DNA of 36,932 bases from Acidobacteriota bacterium (lineage in GTDB: Bacteria > Acidobacteriota > Thermoanaerobaculia > Multivoradales > JAGPDF01), in assembly GCA_011525905.1 (NCBI GenBank), contig WYBK01000322.1, positions 1 to 36,932 of the forward strand. The letters run 5' to 3'. The translations under genes were made by a program, and so were the position numbers. The first letter of the stretch is position 1, and each line of letters starts with the position of its first letter. The notes beneath the pieces are model-generated. The model did not search any database. It worked only from the letters and a program-made list of their open reading frames with translations, and was not told the DNA's origin. Of this stretch, positions 1 to 9,885 are shown piece after piece.

Positions 1-495
1 GCCGAGCAGGCCGAAGCCCCGAAGTACGCCGCCGACGCCTGGAGCGCCGCGCAGCAGGCGATGAACGCGGTCAACGCCGAGGTCGAGGCGCAGGCCAACA
101 AGTTCGCGCTCTTCCGCAGCTACACCAAGACCAAGGAGCTGATCACCGCCGCCTCCTCGGCCGCCCAGGCCGCGCAGGATGCCGCCGTCGCCGGCAAGGA
201 GGCCGCGAAGAACGCCGCGAACGAGGCGCTCGCCGCCGCCCAGGCCTCGGTCGACGCCGCCAACATGGCGATGGAAGAGCTCGCCAAGTGCCGCCGTCAG
301 CCGAAGGACTTCAAGAAGGACATGGAGGCGATGCGCGGCATGCTCGACGGCTACGTCGCCCAGGTCGCCGGCATCCAGAGCGCGATCGCGTCCGAGGATT
401 TCTTCGGCGCCCGCTCGCAGGCCGAGTCGCTGAAGGCCTCGGTCGACTCGCTCGCCGCGGACGTCGCCAGCGCCAAGGAGCGCATCCGCTGCTGA
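1..495 (+). CDS. Alanine-rich coiled-coil protein, 5' partial
   Basis: The reading frame is open from the first base of the window and has no start before the Met codon at 61, so the gene very probably begins upstream. The visible 164 residues are rich in Ala, Glu and Lys with a strong helical, heptad-like pattern, and there is no membrane segment. It resembles the helical part of DUF4398-type envelope proteins (small lipoproteins), but the N-terminus that would show a lipobox is missing, so this is a weak match. The stop at 493-495 lies 22 bases before the next gene, an L,D-transpeptidase, which fits an envelope role. Function unknown. Confidence 0.7.
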   Translation, partial: AEQAEAPKYAADAWSAAQQAMNAVNAEVEAQANKFALFRSYTKTKELITAASSAAQAAQDAAVAGKEAAKNAANEALAAAQASVDAANMAMEELAKCRRQPKDFKKDMEAMRGMLDGYVAQVAGIQSAIASEDFFGARSQAESLKASVDSLAADVASAKERIRC

Positions 496-517
496 GCCCG
501 TTCGTGGTCTCGAAGTC

Positions 518-1648
518 TTGACCGCGATCCGAGTCCGCATCTATCGACGACCGGCGACGGGACACCGTCGCCGGTCGTTTCTCTTCCTCCTCCTGCTCGG
601 CTGCATCGGCCTGTCGCTGGCCGCCCGCGCCTACCAGCCGGGGGCCGGCGAGCTGCTGCGCTTCGAGCCGGTGGTCGCGCGCGGCGCGGCGACCCGCGCG
701 GCGCGCACGCTGCGTCCGACGGCGCCCGCGGCCGCCCGCCACGTCGAGCGCCTGGTCGCCGACGCCGAGGTGATCACCGTCGACGAGGCGACCTCGCCCG
801 TCTGGCAGCGCACGCCGGGCCGGGCTCAGGCGGCCTGGGGGCGCGCCCTCCAGGCGGCGCACCGGGGCCTGGTCGACCTGCGCCGGCGCGAGTCGGTCTT
901 CGGCGAGCGCTGGCGCGGTCTCGCCGCGCAGGTCGAGGGCGAGGTGGCGCGCGCGCTCGCCGAGTCGCAGGAGGCCGGCGTCGGCCGGCGCGAGATCGCC
1001 GCGGCCAATCAAGCGAAGTTGAAGTGGACGATCGCCGGCCGCTACGCCGGCTCCGGCGAGTTCGAGCGCGCCATCGCCGAGGGCGAGCAGGCGCGCGTGC
1101 TCGCGGCGACCGTGCACGAGAGCTTCAAGGCGCTCCACTCCCGTTTCAGCGATCCGCGCAACTTGCGTCGCTGGCGCGCGATGGTGGCCGAGACGATCGC
1201 AGACTCGCGCCACGACGGCGAAACCGCCTTCGTCGTCGACAAGCTGGCCCGCAAGCTCCACGTCTACCGCGCCGGCCGGCGCGTCGCGACCTACAACGCC
1301 GAGCTGGGCGCCAAGGGCCTGAAGCAGAAGATGCACGCCGGCGACCAGGCGACCCCCGAGGGGCGCTACCGGGTGAGCGAGGTGCGCGGGCCGCAGCGCA
1401 CCATCTACTACAAGGCGTTGATGCTCGACTATCCCAACGCCGAGGACAAGGCGCGCTACGCTCTCGGGCGCCGGACCGGCCAGGTCCCGCTGCGCGCCGG
1501 CATCGGCAGCCTGATCGAGATCCACGGCGATGGCGGCCAGGGGCGCGACTGGACCGACGGCTGCGTCGCGCTGCGCAACGAGGACATGGACCGCGTCTTC
1601 GAGCTGGCGCGCGTCGGTACGCCGGTGACCATCGTCGGCACGATGTGA
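518..1648 (+). CDS. L,D-transpeptidase, YafK-like (YkuD domain)
   Basis: 376 residues from a TTG start; no in-frame ATG or GTG sits nearby, so the start is the best available rather than certain. Residues 20-36 are a hydrophobic signal or anchor with a possible lipobox (LLGC, Cys29). The middle (about 60-230) is helical, and the C-terminal third (about 240-376) is a YkuD domain beginning near FVVDKLARKLHVYRAG. The catalytic region reads IHGDGG with His336, then TDGCVAL with Cys349. The Asp before GlyCys, where most family members have His, is typical of the YafK subgroup. Such enzymes form or cleave 3-3 cross-links or attach proteins to peptidoglycan in the periplasm; which reaction applies here cannot be told from sequence. 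A second transpeptidase follows 20 bases downstream. Confidence 0.9.
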   Translation: MTAIRVRIYRRPATGHRRRSFLFLLLLGCIGLSLAARAYQPGAGELLRFEPVVARGAATRAARTLRPTAPAAARHVERLVADAEVITVDEATSPVWQRTPGRAQAAWGRALQAAHRGLVDLRRRESVFGERWRGLAAQVEGEVARALAESQEAGVGRREIAAANQAKLKWTIAGRYAGSGEFERAIAEGEQARVLAATVHESFKALHSRFSDPRNLRRWRAMVAETIADSRHDGETAFVVDKLARKLHVYRAGRRVATYNAELGAKGLKQKMHAGDQATPEGRYRVSEVRGPQRTIYYKALMLDYPNAEDKARYALGRRTGQVPLRAGIGSLIEIHGDGGQGRDWTDGCVALRNEDMDRVFELARVGTPVTIVGTM

Positions 1649-1656
1649 GCGCCGGG

Positions 1657-1662
1657 TAGAAT
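1657..1662 (+). promoter_or_regulatory. -10-like box TAGAAT, probable leaderless start
   Basis: TAGAAT lies just after the stop of the upstream transpeptidase gene and ends 6 bases before the ATG at 1669. With the usual 6-7 base distance to the transcription start, the mRNA would begin at or next to the A of the ATG. There is no Shine-Dalgarno sequence in the six-base gap and no good -35 hexamer. Confidence 0.45.
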
Positions 1663-1668
1663 GCCGCG

Positions 1669-2412
1669 ATGATCCCCTCGACGCCACCGCCCTCGCTCGC
1701 CGCCGCGCCGCCCGAGCAGCCGCTCGCCGGCGCCGCCGCGCGGCGGCGCGGTGCCGGCCTGGCGCGCGCCCTGCGTCTGGCCGGCCTGGCGCTCGCCGCC
1801 GTCGCGATCGTCGGCACCGGCGCCGCGGCCGGACTGGCCCGCTACGGCGGCGCCTACGCCGGCTCGGACTTCGAGACCCGGCTGGCGCTGCCGCCCGGCG
1901 ACGAGCTGCCGCGCGATCCGGAGGCGAAGGCCAGCCGGCTCGAGCAGCGGCTCGCCCGCCCGGTGCGCGCCAACGAGGTCTACGTCACGGTCGACACGCA
2001 CCGCAACGTCCTGCGCATCTTCCGCGGCGAGGAGCTGCTGCGCGAGGCGATCTGCTCGACCGGCTCGGGCGTGCGCCTGCTCGACCCGCGCAACGGCAAG
2101 GAGTGGATCTTCGACTCCCCGCAGGGGGAGCTGCGCATCTGGCGCAAGCGCAGGAACCCGGTCTGGGTCAAGCCCGACTGGGCGTTCATCGAGGAGGGCT
2201 ACGAGCCCCCGAAGGGCATGCGCGACCGCATCGACGACTTCTCGCTCGGCGACTACGCGCTCGACATGCCGGACGGCTACATCATCCACGGCACGCTGTT
2301 CCAGACGCTGCTCGGCAAGCGCGTCACGCACGGCTGCATCCGGCTGGGAGACGACGATCTCGAGTTCGCCTACAAGACCGTGCCGGTCGGCGCTCGCGTC
2401 TTTCTCTATTAG
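1669..2412 (+). CDS. L,D-transpeptidase (ErfK/YbiS/YcfS type)
   Basis: 247 residues from ATG. Residues about 32-60 form a single hydrophobic segment (signal anchor) after a basic stretch (AARRRGAG), placing the catalytic domain in the periplasm. The YkuD domain runs from about 103 (VYVTVDTHRNVLRIFRGEE) to the end and contains the canonical motif: His207 in IIHGTL, then THGCIRL with His221, catalytic Cys223 and Arg225. The protein ends just after the domain (VGARVFLY), the usual family ending, so it is complete. It probably makes 3-3 cross-links or anchors proteins to peptidoglycan. It is a different subtype from the TDGC enzyme immediately upstream. The stop codon overlaps the next reading frame. 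Confidence 0.95.
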   Translation: MIPSTPPPSLAAAPPEQPLAGAAARRRGAGLARALRLAGLALAAVAIVGTGAAAGLARYGGAYAGSDFETRLALPPGDELPRDPEAKASRLEQRLARPVRANEVYVTVDTHRNVLRIFRGEELLREAICSTGSGVRLLDPRNGKEWIFDSPQGELRIWRKRRNPVWVKPDWAFIEEGYEPPKGMRDRIDDFSLGDYALDMPDGYIIHGTLFQTLLGKRVTHGCIRLGDDDLEFAYKTVPVGARVFLY

Positions 2413-3061
2413 CCTGGCGCTGGCGGCCGCGGCGCCAGCCGCTCCGGCGACGGCGGGAGGCGAGGCCGCGGCGCTGCGCCTGCGGCTGGCCGAGCTCGAG
2501 TCCGAGCTCGCCGGCAAGCCCGATCTCTACCTGGTGCTCGACCCGGCCAGGCGCACCCTCGCCGTCAAGGCACGCGGCCTGACCCTCACCGAGACTCCGG
2601 TGCGCCAGCTCTCGCGGCTGGTCTTCCGGCCGCTGTTCGGCAGCGGCGAGGCGCCGCCGCTCGAGGCGCCGGCGATCTGGCGGGTGGTGCGCGGCCCGGG
2701 CGACACCGACCGCGAGACGATCGCGCCGACGACGCTGCGTCCCTACTCCGAGGAGGAAGAGCGCGCCGAGCCGACGCCGACCGCGACGCCCGCGCCCGGC
2801 GCCGAGCCGACCGAGGGCAAGCCCTCGACCTACCGGGTCGCGCTCGACAACGGCTGGCAGCTGCTGATCACCGACGCTCCTCCCCGGCTCGGCTGGTTGC
2901 GCCGCTTCGGCGCCTCGGTCGCCGACGGCTGGCAGCGCCTGCGCGGACGCGAGCCCTCGCACCCGCCGCTGGTCGCCCTGGTCCTCGCCGGCGAGGACGC
3001 CCGGGCGCTGCACCATCTCTTCCGCTCCGGCGCCGCGATCCTGGTCGCCCCAGCCGGCTGA
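2408..3061 (+). CDS. Periplasmic protein, possible degenerate YkuD-like fold; start uncertain
   Basis: An open frame of about 215 residues directly follows the transpeptidase. No ATG, GTG or TTG exists where the gene should begin: the candidates are ATT at 2408 (overlapping the upstream TAG by one base) and CTG at 2414 or 2420. The N-terminus (ISLALAAAAPAAPATAGG) looks like a signal peptide core, then comes a short coiled coil (LRLRLAELESELAG). The stretch DLYLVLDPARRTLAVKARG resembles the first two strands of a YkuD domain, but no HGC or DGC catalytic motif follows. A Pro/Thr/Glu linker (about residues 115-140) separates a C-terminal part (YRVALDNGWQLLITDAPP). It may be a non-catalytic partner of the transpeptidase. 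Function not established. Confidence 0.65.
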   Translation: MSLALAAAAPAAPATAGGEAAALRLRLAELESELAGKPDLYLVLDPARRTLAVKARGLTLTETPVRQLSRLVFRPLFGSGEAPPLEAPAIWRVVRGPGDTDRETIAPTTLRPYSEEEERAEPTPTATPAPGAEPTEGKPSTYRVALDNGWQLLITDAPPRLGWLRRFGASVADGWQRLRGREPSHPPLVALVLAGEDARALHHLFRSGAAILVAPAG

Positions 3062-3139
3062 CTACCCCTCCGGGCGGCGACTTCCCGCGCCCGGTTGCCA
3101 GAATCAGGGACGCTCGCGATCGGCTCGGAGGGCCCTCCC

Positions 3140-4516
3140 TTGACCGACCCCCTCTTCTGGCACCGCCTCCAGTTCGGCTTCACCGTCGCCTACCACTACC
3201 TCTTCCCGCAGCTGACGATGGGGCTCGCGCTCCTGATCGTCTACTGGAAGGGGATGGGCCTGAAGACCGGACGGGCGGTCTACGACGACACCGCACGCTT
3301 CTGGATCAAGATCTTCGGCCTCAACTTCGCGCTCGGCGTGGTCACCGGCGTGCCGATGGAGTTCCAGTTCGGCACCAACTGGGCCGCCTTCTCGCACTAC
3401 TCGGGCGGCGTCATCGGCCAGACGCTGGCGATGGAGGGGATCTTCGCCTTCTTCCTCGAATCGAGCTTCCTCGCCCTGTTGGTGTTCGGCGAGAGGCGGC
3501 TCGGGCGCGTGCTGCACTTCGCCGCGGCGGTGGCGCTGTTCGTCGGCAGCTGGCTGTCGGGCTACTTCATCATCGCCACCAACGCCTTCATGCAGAATCC
3601 GGTCGGCCACCGGCTGGCCGCCGACGGCACGCTCGAGATCGCGAGCCTGGTGGCGTTCGTCCTCAATCCCTGGGCGATCGCCCAGTACCTGCACAACCAG
3701 ATCGCCGCCGTGGTGACCGGCAGCTTCGTGGTCGCGGCGGTCGGCGCCTACTGGAGACTGCGCGGCGAGCACGTCGAGGTCGCCCGCGTCTCCCTCGCCA
3801 CCGGCGTGGTCGCCGGCCTGGTGGCCTCGCTGCTGGTCGCCTTCCCGACCGGCCACAACCAGGGCCGGATGGTCGCCGCCCACCAGCCGGTGACCTTGGC
3901 GGCGATGGAGGGGCATTTCCACGGCGGCGCACGGGCGCCGCTGGCGATGATCGGCCAGCCGAACGTCGCCGAGCGCAAGCTCGACAATCCGGTCCAGCTG
4001 CCGGCGCTGCTCTCCTGGATCGCCTACGGCGACTTCTCCGCCGACGTGCGCGGCCTGACCGATTTCGACGAGTCGCTCTGGCCGACCAACATCGAGCTGC
4101 TCTACTACGCCTTCCACATCATGGTCGGGCTCGGCACGATCTTCATCGCGGTGATGGGGGTGGCCGCGCTCCAGCTGGCGCGCCGCAAGCTCGAGACGAG
4201 CCGCTGGCTGCTCTGGATCCTGCTGCTCGCCTTCCCCTTCCCCTACATCGCCAACACCGCGGGCTGGCTGACCGCCGAGCTCGGCCGCCAGCCCTGGCTG
4301 ATCCACGGCCTCTTCCGCACCGCCCAGGGCGCTTCGCCGACCGTCCACGGCGGCACGACGCTGTTCACCACGCTCGGCTTCGCGGGCATCTACCTGGTGC
4401 TCGGACTGGTCTTCGTCTGGCTCGTCCTGCGCGAGGTCGCGCACGGGCCGCAACCCCTCCCGGCGGGGCGCCCCGACGCGCCCGACGCCCGAGCGCTCTC
4501 GGGGAACCCCTCATGA
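3140..4516 (+). CDS. cydA: Cytochrome bd ubiquinol oxidase subunit I
   Basis: 458 residues from TTG at 3140, chosen because GGAGGG lies 7 bases upstream and because the N-terminus then aligns with known CydA, putting the first haem ligand at His19 as in E. coli; a TTG at 3095 is possible but has no site. Multi-spanning membrane protein of the quinol oxidase that reduces O2 to water. Visible are His19, Glu99 and Glu107 (LAMEGIFAFFLES), His185 (YLHNQ, equivalent to His186) and Met328 (FHIMVGLG, equivalent to Met393). The Q-loop is short, as in cyanide-insensitive oxidases. At positions equivalent to E. coli Lys252 and Arg391 there are Thr252 and His326. The stop overlaps the cydB start (ATGA). 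Confidence 0.97.
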   Translation: MTDPLFWHRLQFGFTVAYHYLFPQLTMGLALLIVYWKGMGLKTGRAVYDDTARFWIKIFGLNFALGVVTGVPMEFQFGTNWAAFSHYSGGVIGQTLAMEGIFAFFLESSFLALLVFGERRLGRVLHFAAAVALFVGSWLSGYFIIATNAFMQNPVGHRLAADGTLEIASLVAFVLNPWAIAQYLHNQIAAVVTGSFVVAAVGAYWRLRGEHVEVARVSLATGVVAGLVASLLVAFPTGHNQGRMVAAHQPVTLAAMEGHFHGGARAPLAMIGQPNVAERKLDNPVQLPALLSWIAYGDFSADVRGLTDFDESLWPTNIELLYYAFHIMVGLGTIFIAVMGVAALQLARRKLETSRWLLWILLLAFPFPYIANTAGWLTAELGRQPWLIHGLFRTAQGASPTVHGGTTLFTTLGFAGIYLVLGLVFVWLVLREVAHGPQPLPAGRPDAPDARALSGNPS

Positions 4517-5559
4517 TCGAGCTCTGGTTCGCCTTCGCCGCGGTGATGGTCGCGGTCTACGTCGTGCTCGACGGCTTCGACTTCGGCGCCGGCGCGCTCC
4601 ATCTGACGGTCGCCAAGAGCGACACCGAGCGGCGGCAGGTGCTCGCCGCCATCGGCCCGTTCTGGGACGGCAACGAGGTCTGGCTGCTCGCCGCCGGCGG
4701 CGTGCTCTTCCTCGCCTTCCCGAAGGTGCTCGCCGCCGGCCTCTCCGGCTTCTACTTGGCGATCTTCCTGCTGCTCTGGGTGCTGATCCTGCGGGGCGTC
4801 TCGATCGAGCTGCGCTCCCATGTCGCGGACCCGATGTGGCGCTCGTTCTGGGACGCCGGTTTCGCCGTGGCGTCGACGCTCGCGCCGGTGCTGCTCGGCG
4901 CCGCGCTCGGCAACGTCCTGCGCGGCGTGCCAGTCGGCGCCGAAGGCTGGTTCGCGCTGCCGCTGTTCGCGAGCGTCCGCCCCTCGGGCGCGCTCGGCGT
5001 GCTCGATTGGTACACGGTGCTGATCGGCCTGGTCGCGCTCGCCGCGCTCCTGCACCACGGCGCGCTCTTCCTCGCCTGGAAGACCGACGGGCCGGTGCAC
5101 GCGCGCAGCCGCGCCTGGGCCTCGCGCCTCTTCCCCGCGACCGCGGTGCTCTGGATCGCCGCGACCGCCGCCACCGCCGAGGTCGCCCCGCGCACCTTCG
5201 AGGGCGTCGCGGGTAAGCCGCTGGTCTGGGCGGCGAGCCTGCTGCTGGTCGCCGGCCTCGGAACGAGCTTCGGCGCCCGCCGGCTGGGGCGCGACCGCAC
5301 CGCCTTCCTCGGCTCGGCGGCCTTCCTGCTCGGCACGCTCGCCGCGATTGCCGCTTCGGTCTATCCGACCTGGCTCGCCTCGACGATCGACCCGGCGTAT
5401 TCGCTGACCGCGCCGAACTCCGCCGCGAGCCCCGCCTCGCTGCGCGCCGGGCTCTACTGGTGGCCGTTCGGGCTGCTGCTCGCGCTCGCCTACCTCGCCC
5501 TGCTCCTCCACCTGCACCGCGGCAAGGCGAAGGCCGCCGCCGAGGGCGAAGGGTACTAG
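4513..5559 (+). CDS. cydB: Cytochrome bd ubiquinol oxidase subunit II
   Basis: 348 residues from ATG at 4513, overlapping cydA by 4 bases, so the pair is translationally coupled. The N-terminus is the family signature (VLDGFDFGAGAL), followed by IGPFWDGNEVWLL, both conserved in CydB/CioB. About eight to nine hydrophobic segments are visible. CydB packs against CydA to form the oxidase core and supports proton uptake. Its stop lies two bases from the stop of the convergent TPR gene. That leaves no room for a small cydX-type subunit directly downstream, and none is visible. Confidence 0.97.
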   Translation: MIELWFAFAAVMVAVYVVLDGFDFGAGALHLTVAKSDTERRQVLAAIGPFWDGNEVWLLAAGGVLFLAFPKVLAAGLSGFYLAIFLLLWVLILRGVSIELRSHVADPMWRSFWDAGFAVASTLAPVLLGAALGNVLRGVPVGAEGWFALPLFASVRPSGALGVLDWYTVLIGLVALAALLHHGALFLAWKTDGPVHARSRAWASRLFPATAVLWIAATAATAEVAPRTFEGVAGKPLVWAASLLLVAGLGTSFGARRLGRDRTAFLGSAAFLLGTLAAIAASVYPTWLASTIDPAYSLTAPNSAASPASLRAGLYWWPFGLLLALAYLALLLHLHRGKAKAAAEGEGY

Positions 5560-5561
5560 CC

Positions 5562-6092
5562 TCAGTCCTCGGGGGAGAGCCCGAGGTAGCCGCTCGCCAT
5601 GCGCAGTGTGTTGCGCAGGTTCGAGGGATCGAGCGCGAGCGAGCGGGCGAAGAGCTCTTCGGCGCGGGCGCGGTCGCCGGCCAGCAGGTGGTAGGCGCCG
5701 ATCTCGGCGAGCCAGTCCTCGTCCTCGGGCGCCATCTCGACCACCCGATCCAACAGCGGCTTGGCGCGCTCCCAGTCGCCGGCGCGCTGGTAGACGCGCG
5801 CGATGCGGATCCAGTCGCCCGCCTTGGTCTTGCCCGCGGCGACCCGGTCGAGGATCTCCCGCCCCTCGGCCTTCTTGCCGGCCAGGTAGTAGACGCGAGC
5901 CACCGCGATGTTCTCGTAGCTGCCGTCGCCGGCGAGCTGGCGGGCCGCGCCGAGCAGCGCCTCGGCGGCCGCGGCCGGCTCCTGGCCCGCGAAGGCCGCG
6001 GTCGAGACGGTGAGCTTCTTGGCGGCGTAAGCGCCGACGGCGACGCCGGCAGCGAACAGGGCGAGGGCGGCGATGCGGTGCACTCGGGTCAT
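5562..6092 (-). CDS. Tetratricopeptide repeat protein
   Basis: 176 residues from ATG at 6092, with a purine-rich ribosome site (GAGGAG) about 6 bases upstream. Residues 7-23 are a hydrophobic signal anchor, so the rest probably faces the periplasm. From about residue 35 to 170 there are about four helical-hairpin repeats of TPR type, the clearest being DWIRIARVYQRAGDWERAKP, DWLAEIGAYHLLAGDRARAE and the following DPSNLRNTLRMA. TPR domains hold protein partners; no enzyme motif is present. It starts 29 bases after tRNA-Ser in the same direction and may be read through from the serS unit. It converges on cydB with a two-base gap. Confidence 0.85.
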   Translation of the reverse strand: MTRVHRIAALALFAAGVAVGAYAAKKLTVSTAAFAGQEPAAAAEALLGAARQLAGDGSYENIAVARVYYLAGKKAEGREILDRVAAGKTKAGDWIRIARVYQRAGDWERAKPLLDRVVEMAPEDEDWLAEIGAYHLLAGDRARAEELFARSLALDPSNLRNTLRMASGYLGLSPED

Positions 6093-6121
6093 CTCGGTCT
6101 CCTCGGTCGTTGGCGCGGGTC

Positions 6122-6211
6122 TGGCGGAGGGGGAGGGATTCGAACCCCCGGACCCCTTGCGGGGTCAGCGGTTTTCAAGACCGCCGCAATCGACCACTCT
6201 GCCACCCCTCC
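6122..6211 (-). tRNA. tRNA-Ser(UGA)
   Basis: A complete class II tRNA of 90 bases with CCA encoded (complement of 6122-6124). The acceptor stem pairs GGAGGGG (6211-6205) with CCCCTCC (6132-6126), with discriminator G at 6125. The anticodon loop reads CTTGAAA with anticodon TGA (complement of 6175-6177). A long variable arm (TGACCCCGCAAGGGGTCC) identifies a serine tRNA, and the T arm is GGGGG-TTCGAAT-CCCTC. It sits 20 bases after the stop of the receiver/HATPase gene and about 1 kb downstream of serS, the enzyme that charges it, in the same orientation. Confidence 0.98.
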
Positions 6212-6231
6212 GTCTGGCCGGAGTCTAGCCT

Positions 6232-8513
<2,282 letters not shown>

Positions 8514-8525
8514 CGGCGGCGCGCG

Positions 8526-8531
8526 TAGACT
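8526..8531 (+). promoter_or_regulatory. -10-like box TAGACT before polysaccharide operon
   Basis: TAGACT ends 13 bases before the ATG at 8545, predicting a leader of about 6-7 bases without a Shine-Dalgarno site. No convincing -35 hexamer is seen. It is the only promoter-like element directly ahead of the seven-gene operon. Confidence 0.4.
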
Positions 8532-8544
8532 CCTCGAAGCCGCC

Positions 8545-9885
8545 ATGCCCGCCCGAGATCCCGCCGGGACCCTTCCGCGCCGCCGGCCCGCCGGCGGCGA
8601 GCTCGGCCTCGCCGGCCTGCTGCCGCTCGCTGCGCTCGCCGCCGCCGGATTGGCCACCGCGCGCTCGTCGACCGAGTCGGGGGCGGCGGCTGCCACCGAG
8701 GCGCTCACTCTCTTCGCCGTCGCGGCGCTCGCGCCGATCGCGCTGCTCGCCGGCGCGCGGGCGCCGACAGCGCTCGCTGCGCTGCTCGCCGGCGTCGCGC
8801 TCGCCGCCCTGCCGCACCTGGGCGTGCTGCGCCTGGCGGCCGTGCCGCCGCTCGTCTCTGTCGCGATCGCTCTGGTCGCCGCGCGCGAGCTCGACCCCCG
8901 GCGCGCGCCGCCGCGACCGGCGAGCGCGCTCGCCATCGCCTTCGCCGCGCAGCTCGTGGCGCGCGGCGTCGCGCTCTGGTTCGCCCCCGCCGCGCCCGCG
9001 ACCTGGCTCGAGCTCGTGGTGCTGCCGGCCTCGGCTGGCGCCGCCCTCGTGCTGGCCGCGGGCGCCGCGCCCGGCGCCGCCGGCCGCGCCACGGCCGTCG
9101 CGCTCGCCGCCTTCGTCGCCGGACCCGGCTTCACGCCGGCCGGCGTCGGCGCGCTCGCCGCCCTCGCGGCGGTCGAGCGCTCCGCCCGGTCCGGGCCTCG
9201 CCTGCGCCTCGTCGCGACCGGCGCTCTCGCGCTGCTCCCCTTCGCGGCCGCCGCCGAGCCGGCTTGGCTCGCGCTCGCCGTCGCCGCCGCCGCCGTGACG
9301 GCCGCGGGCGCGGCGCCGCCGCTGGCGCACGCGGCGCGCACGCTGCTGCTCCTGCTCGCCCTCGCGACCGCGCTCGCCGCCGCCCCCCCCTGGGCGCGCC
9401 GGCCGGCCGCCGCGAGCGCCCTCTCCGCCCTGGGCGCCGCCCGCCCGCTCGTGCTCGAGCGGCCGGTCGACACCCGCCCAGTCGTGCTCAGCGCAGCCGC
9501 GCCTCGTTTCGAGACCGCGCTCTCCGGCGAGCCGGTGGGAGGCTGGGTAATCGACTCCTACCTGGTCGAGTCGGCGGCCCTCCCCTGCGGCCGCCGCTTG
9601 GCGACGGTCACCCTGGAGGGGGGCGAGCCGGTGCCACTCACCCTCGGCCGCGACAGCGGCGAGTGGGCGTCCGACCGCGCCGACGTCGCGGCCACGCTCA
9701 CCTGCCCGCCGCCCCCGCCCTGGACCTCTTGGGTGCCGGCCGAAGGGCGGTTCTTCGGCCACCACTACCGCAGCCGCGCCCGCCTCGCCACGCCGCGCGC
9801 CGCTCACCGGCTGGTCGTCGAGCGCGACCCGACGCTCCCGCCCGGCGTGACGATCGCGCTCTTCCAGGTGGCGACCGAGCGATGA
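8545..9885 (+). CDS. Polytopic membrane protein with C-terminal extracytoplasmic domain
   Basis: 446 residues from ATG. Residues about 20-305 are almost continuous hydrophobic Ala/Leu-rich segments (roughly ten or more transmembrane helices). Residues about 306-446 are hydrophilic and beta-rich (PVVLSAAAPRFETALSGEPV onward), probably outside the cytoplasmic membrane, and contain two Cys (ALPCGRRL and LTCPPPPP) that could form a disulfide. I recognise no family. It overlaps the next gene, a large GT-C-like membrane protein, by 4 bases and heads the polysaccharide operon. A role in transport, polymerisation or transfer of the glycan is plausible from context only; it could fill the place of the missing flippase or polymerase. 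Confidence 0.85.
   Translation: MPARDPAGTLPRRRPAGGELGLAGLLPLAALAAAGLATARSSTESGAAAATEALTLFAVAALAPIALLAGARAPTALAALLAGVALAALPHLGVLRLAAVPPLVSVAIALVAARELDPRRAPPRPASALAIAFAAQLVARGVALWFAPAAPATWLELVVLPASAGAALVLAAGAAPGAAGRATAVALAAFVAGPGFTPAGVGALAALAAVERSARSGPRLRLVATGALALLPFAAAAEPAWLALAVAAAAVTAAGAAPPLAHAARTLLLLLALATALAAAPPWARRPAAASALSALGAARPLVLERPVDTRPVVLSAAAPRFETALSGEPVGGWVIDSYLVESAALPCGRRLATVTLEGGEPVPLTLGRDSGEWASDRADVAATLTCPPPPPWTSWVPAEGRFFGHHYRSRARLATPRAAHRLVVERDPTLPPGVTIALFQVATER

Noticed and set aside
311-1687. Minus-strand open frame over the first transpeptidase
   Set aside because: Shadow of the YkuD gene; no recognisable motif.
3095-3139. Earlier TTG start for cydA
   Set aside because: No ribosome site and it would displace the conserved His19; TTG 3140 has GGAGGG at good distance.
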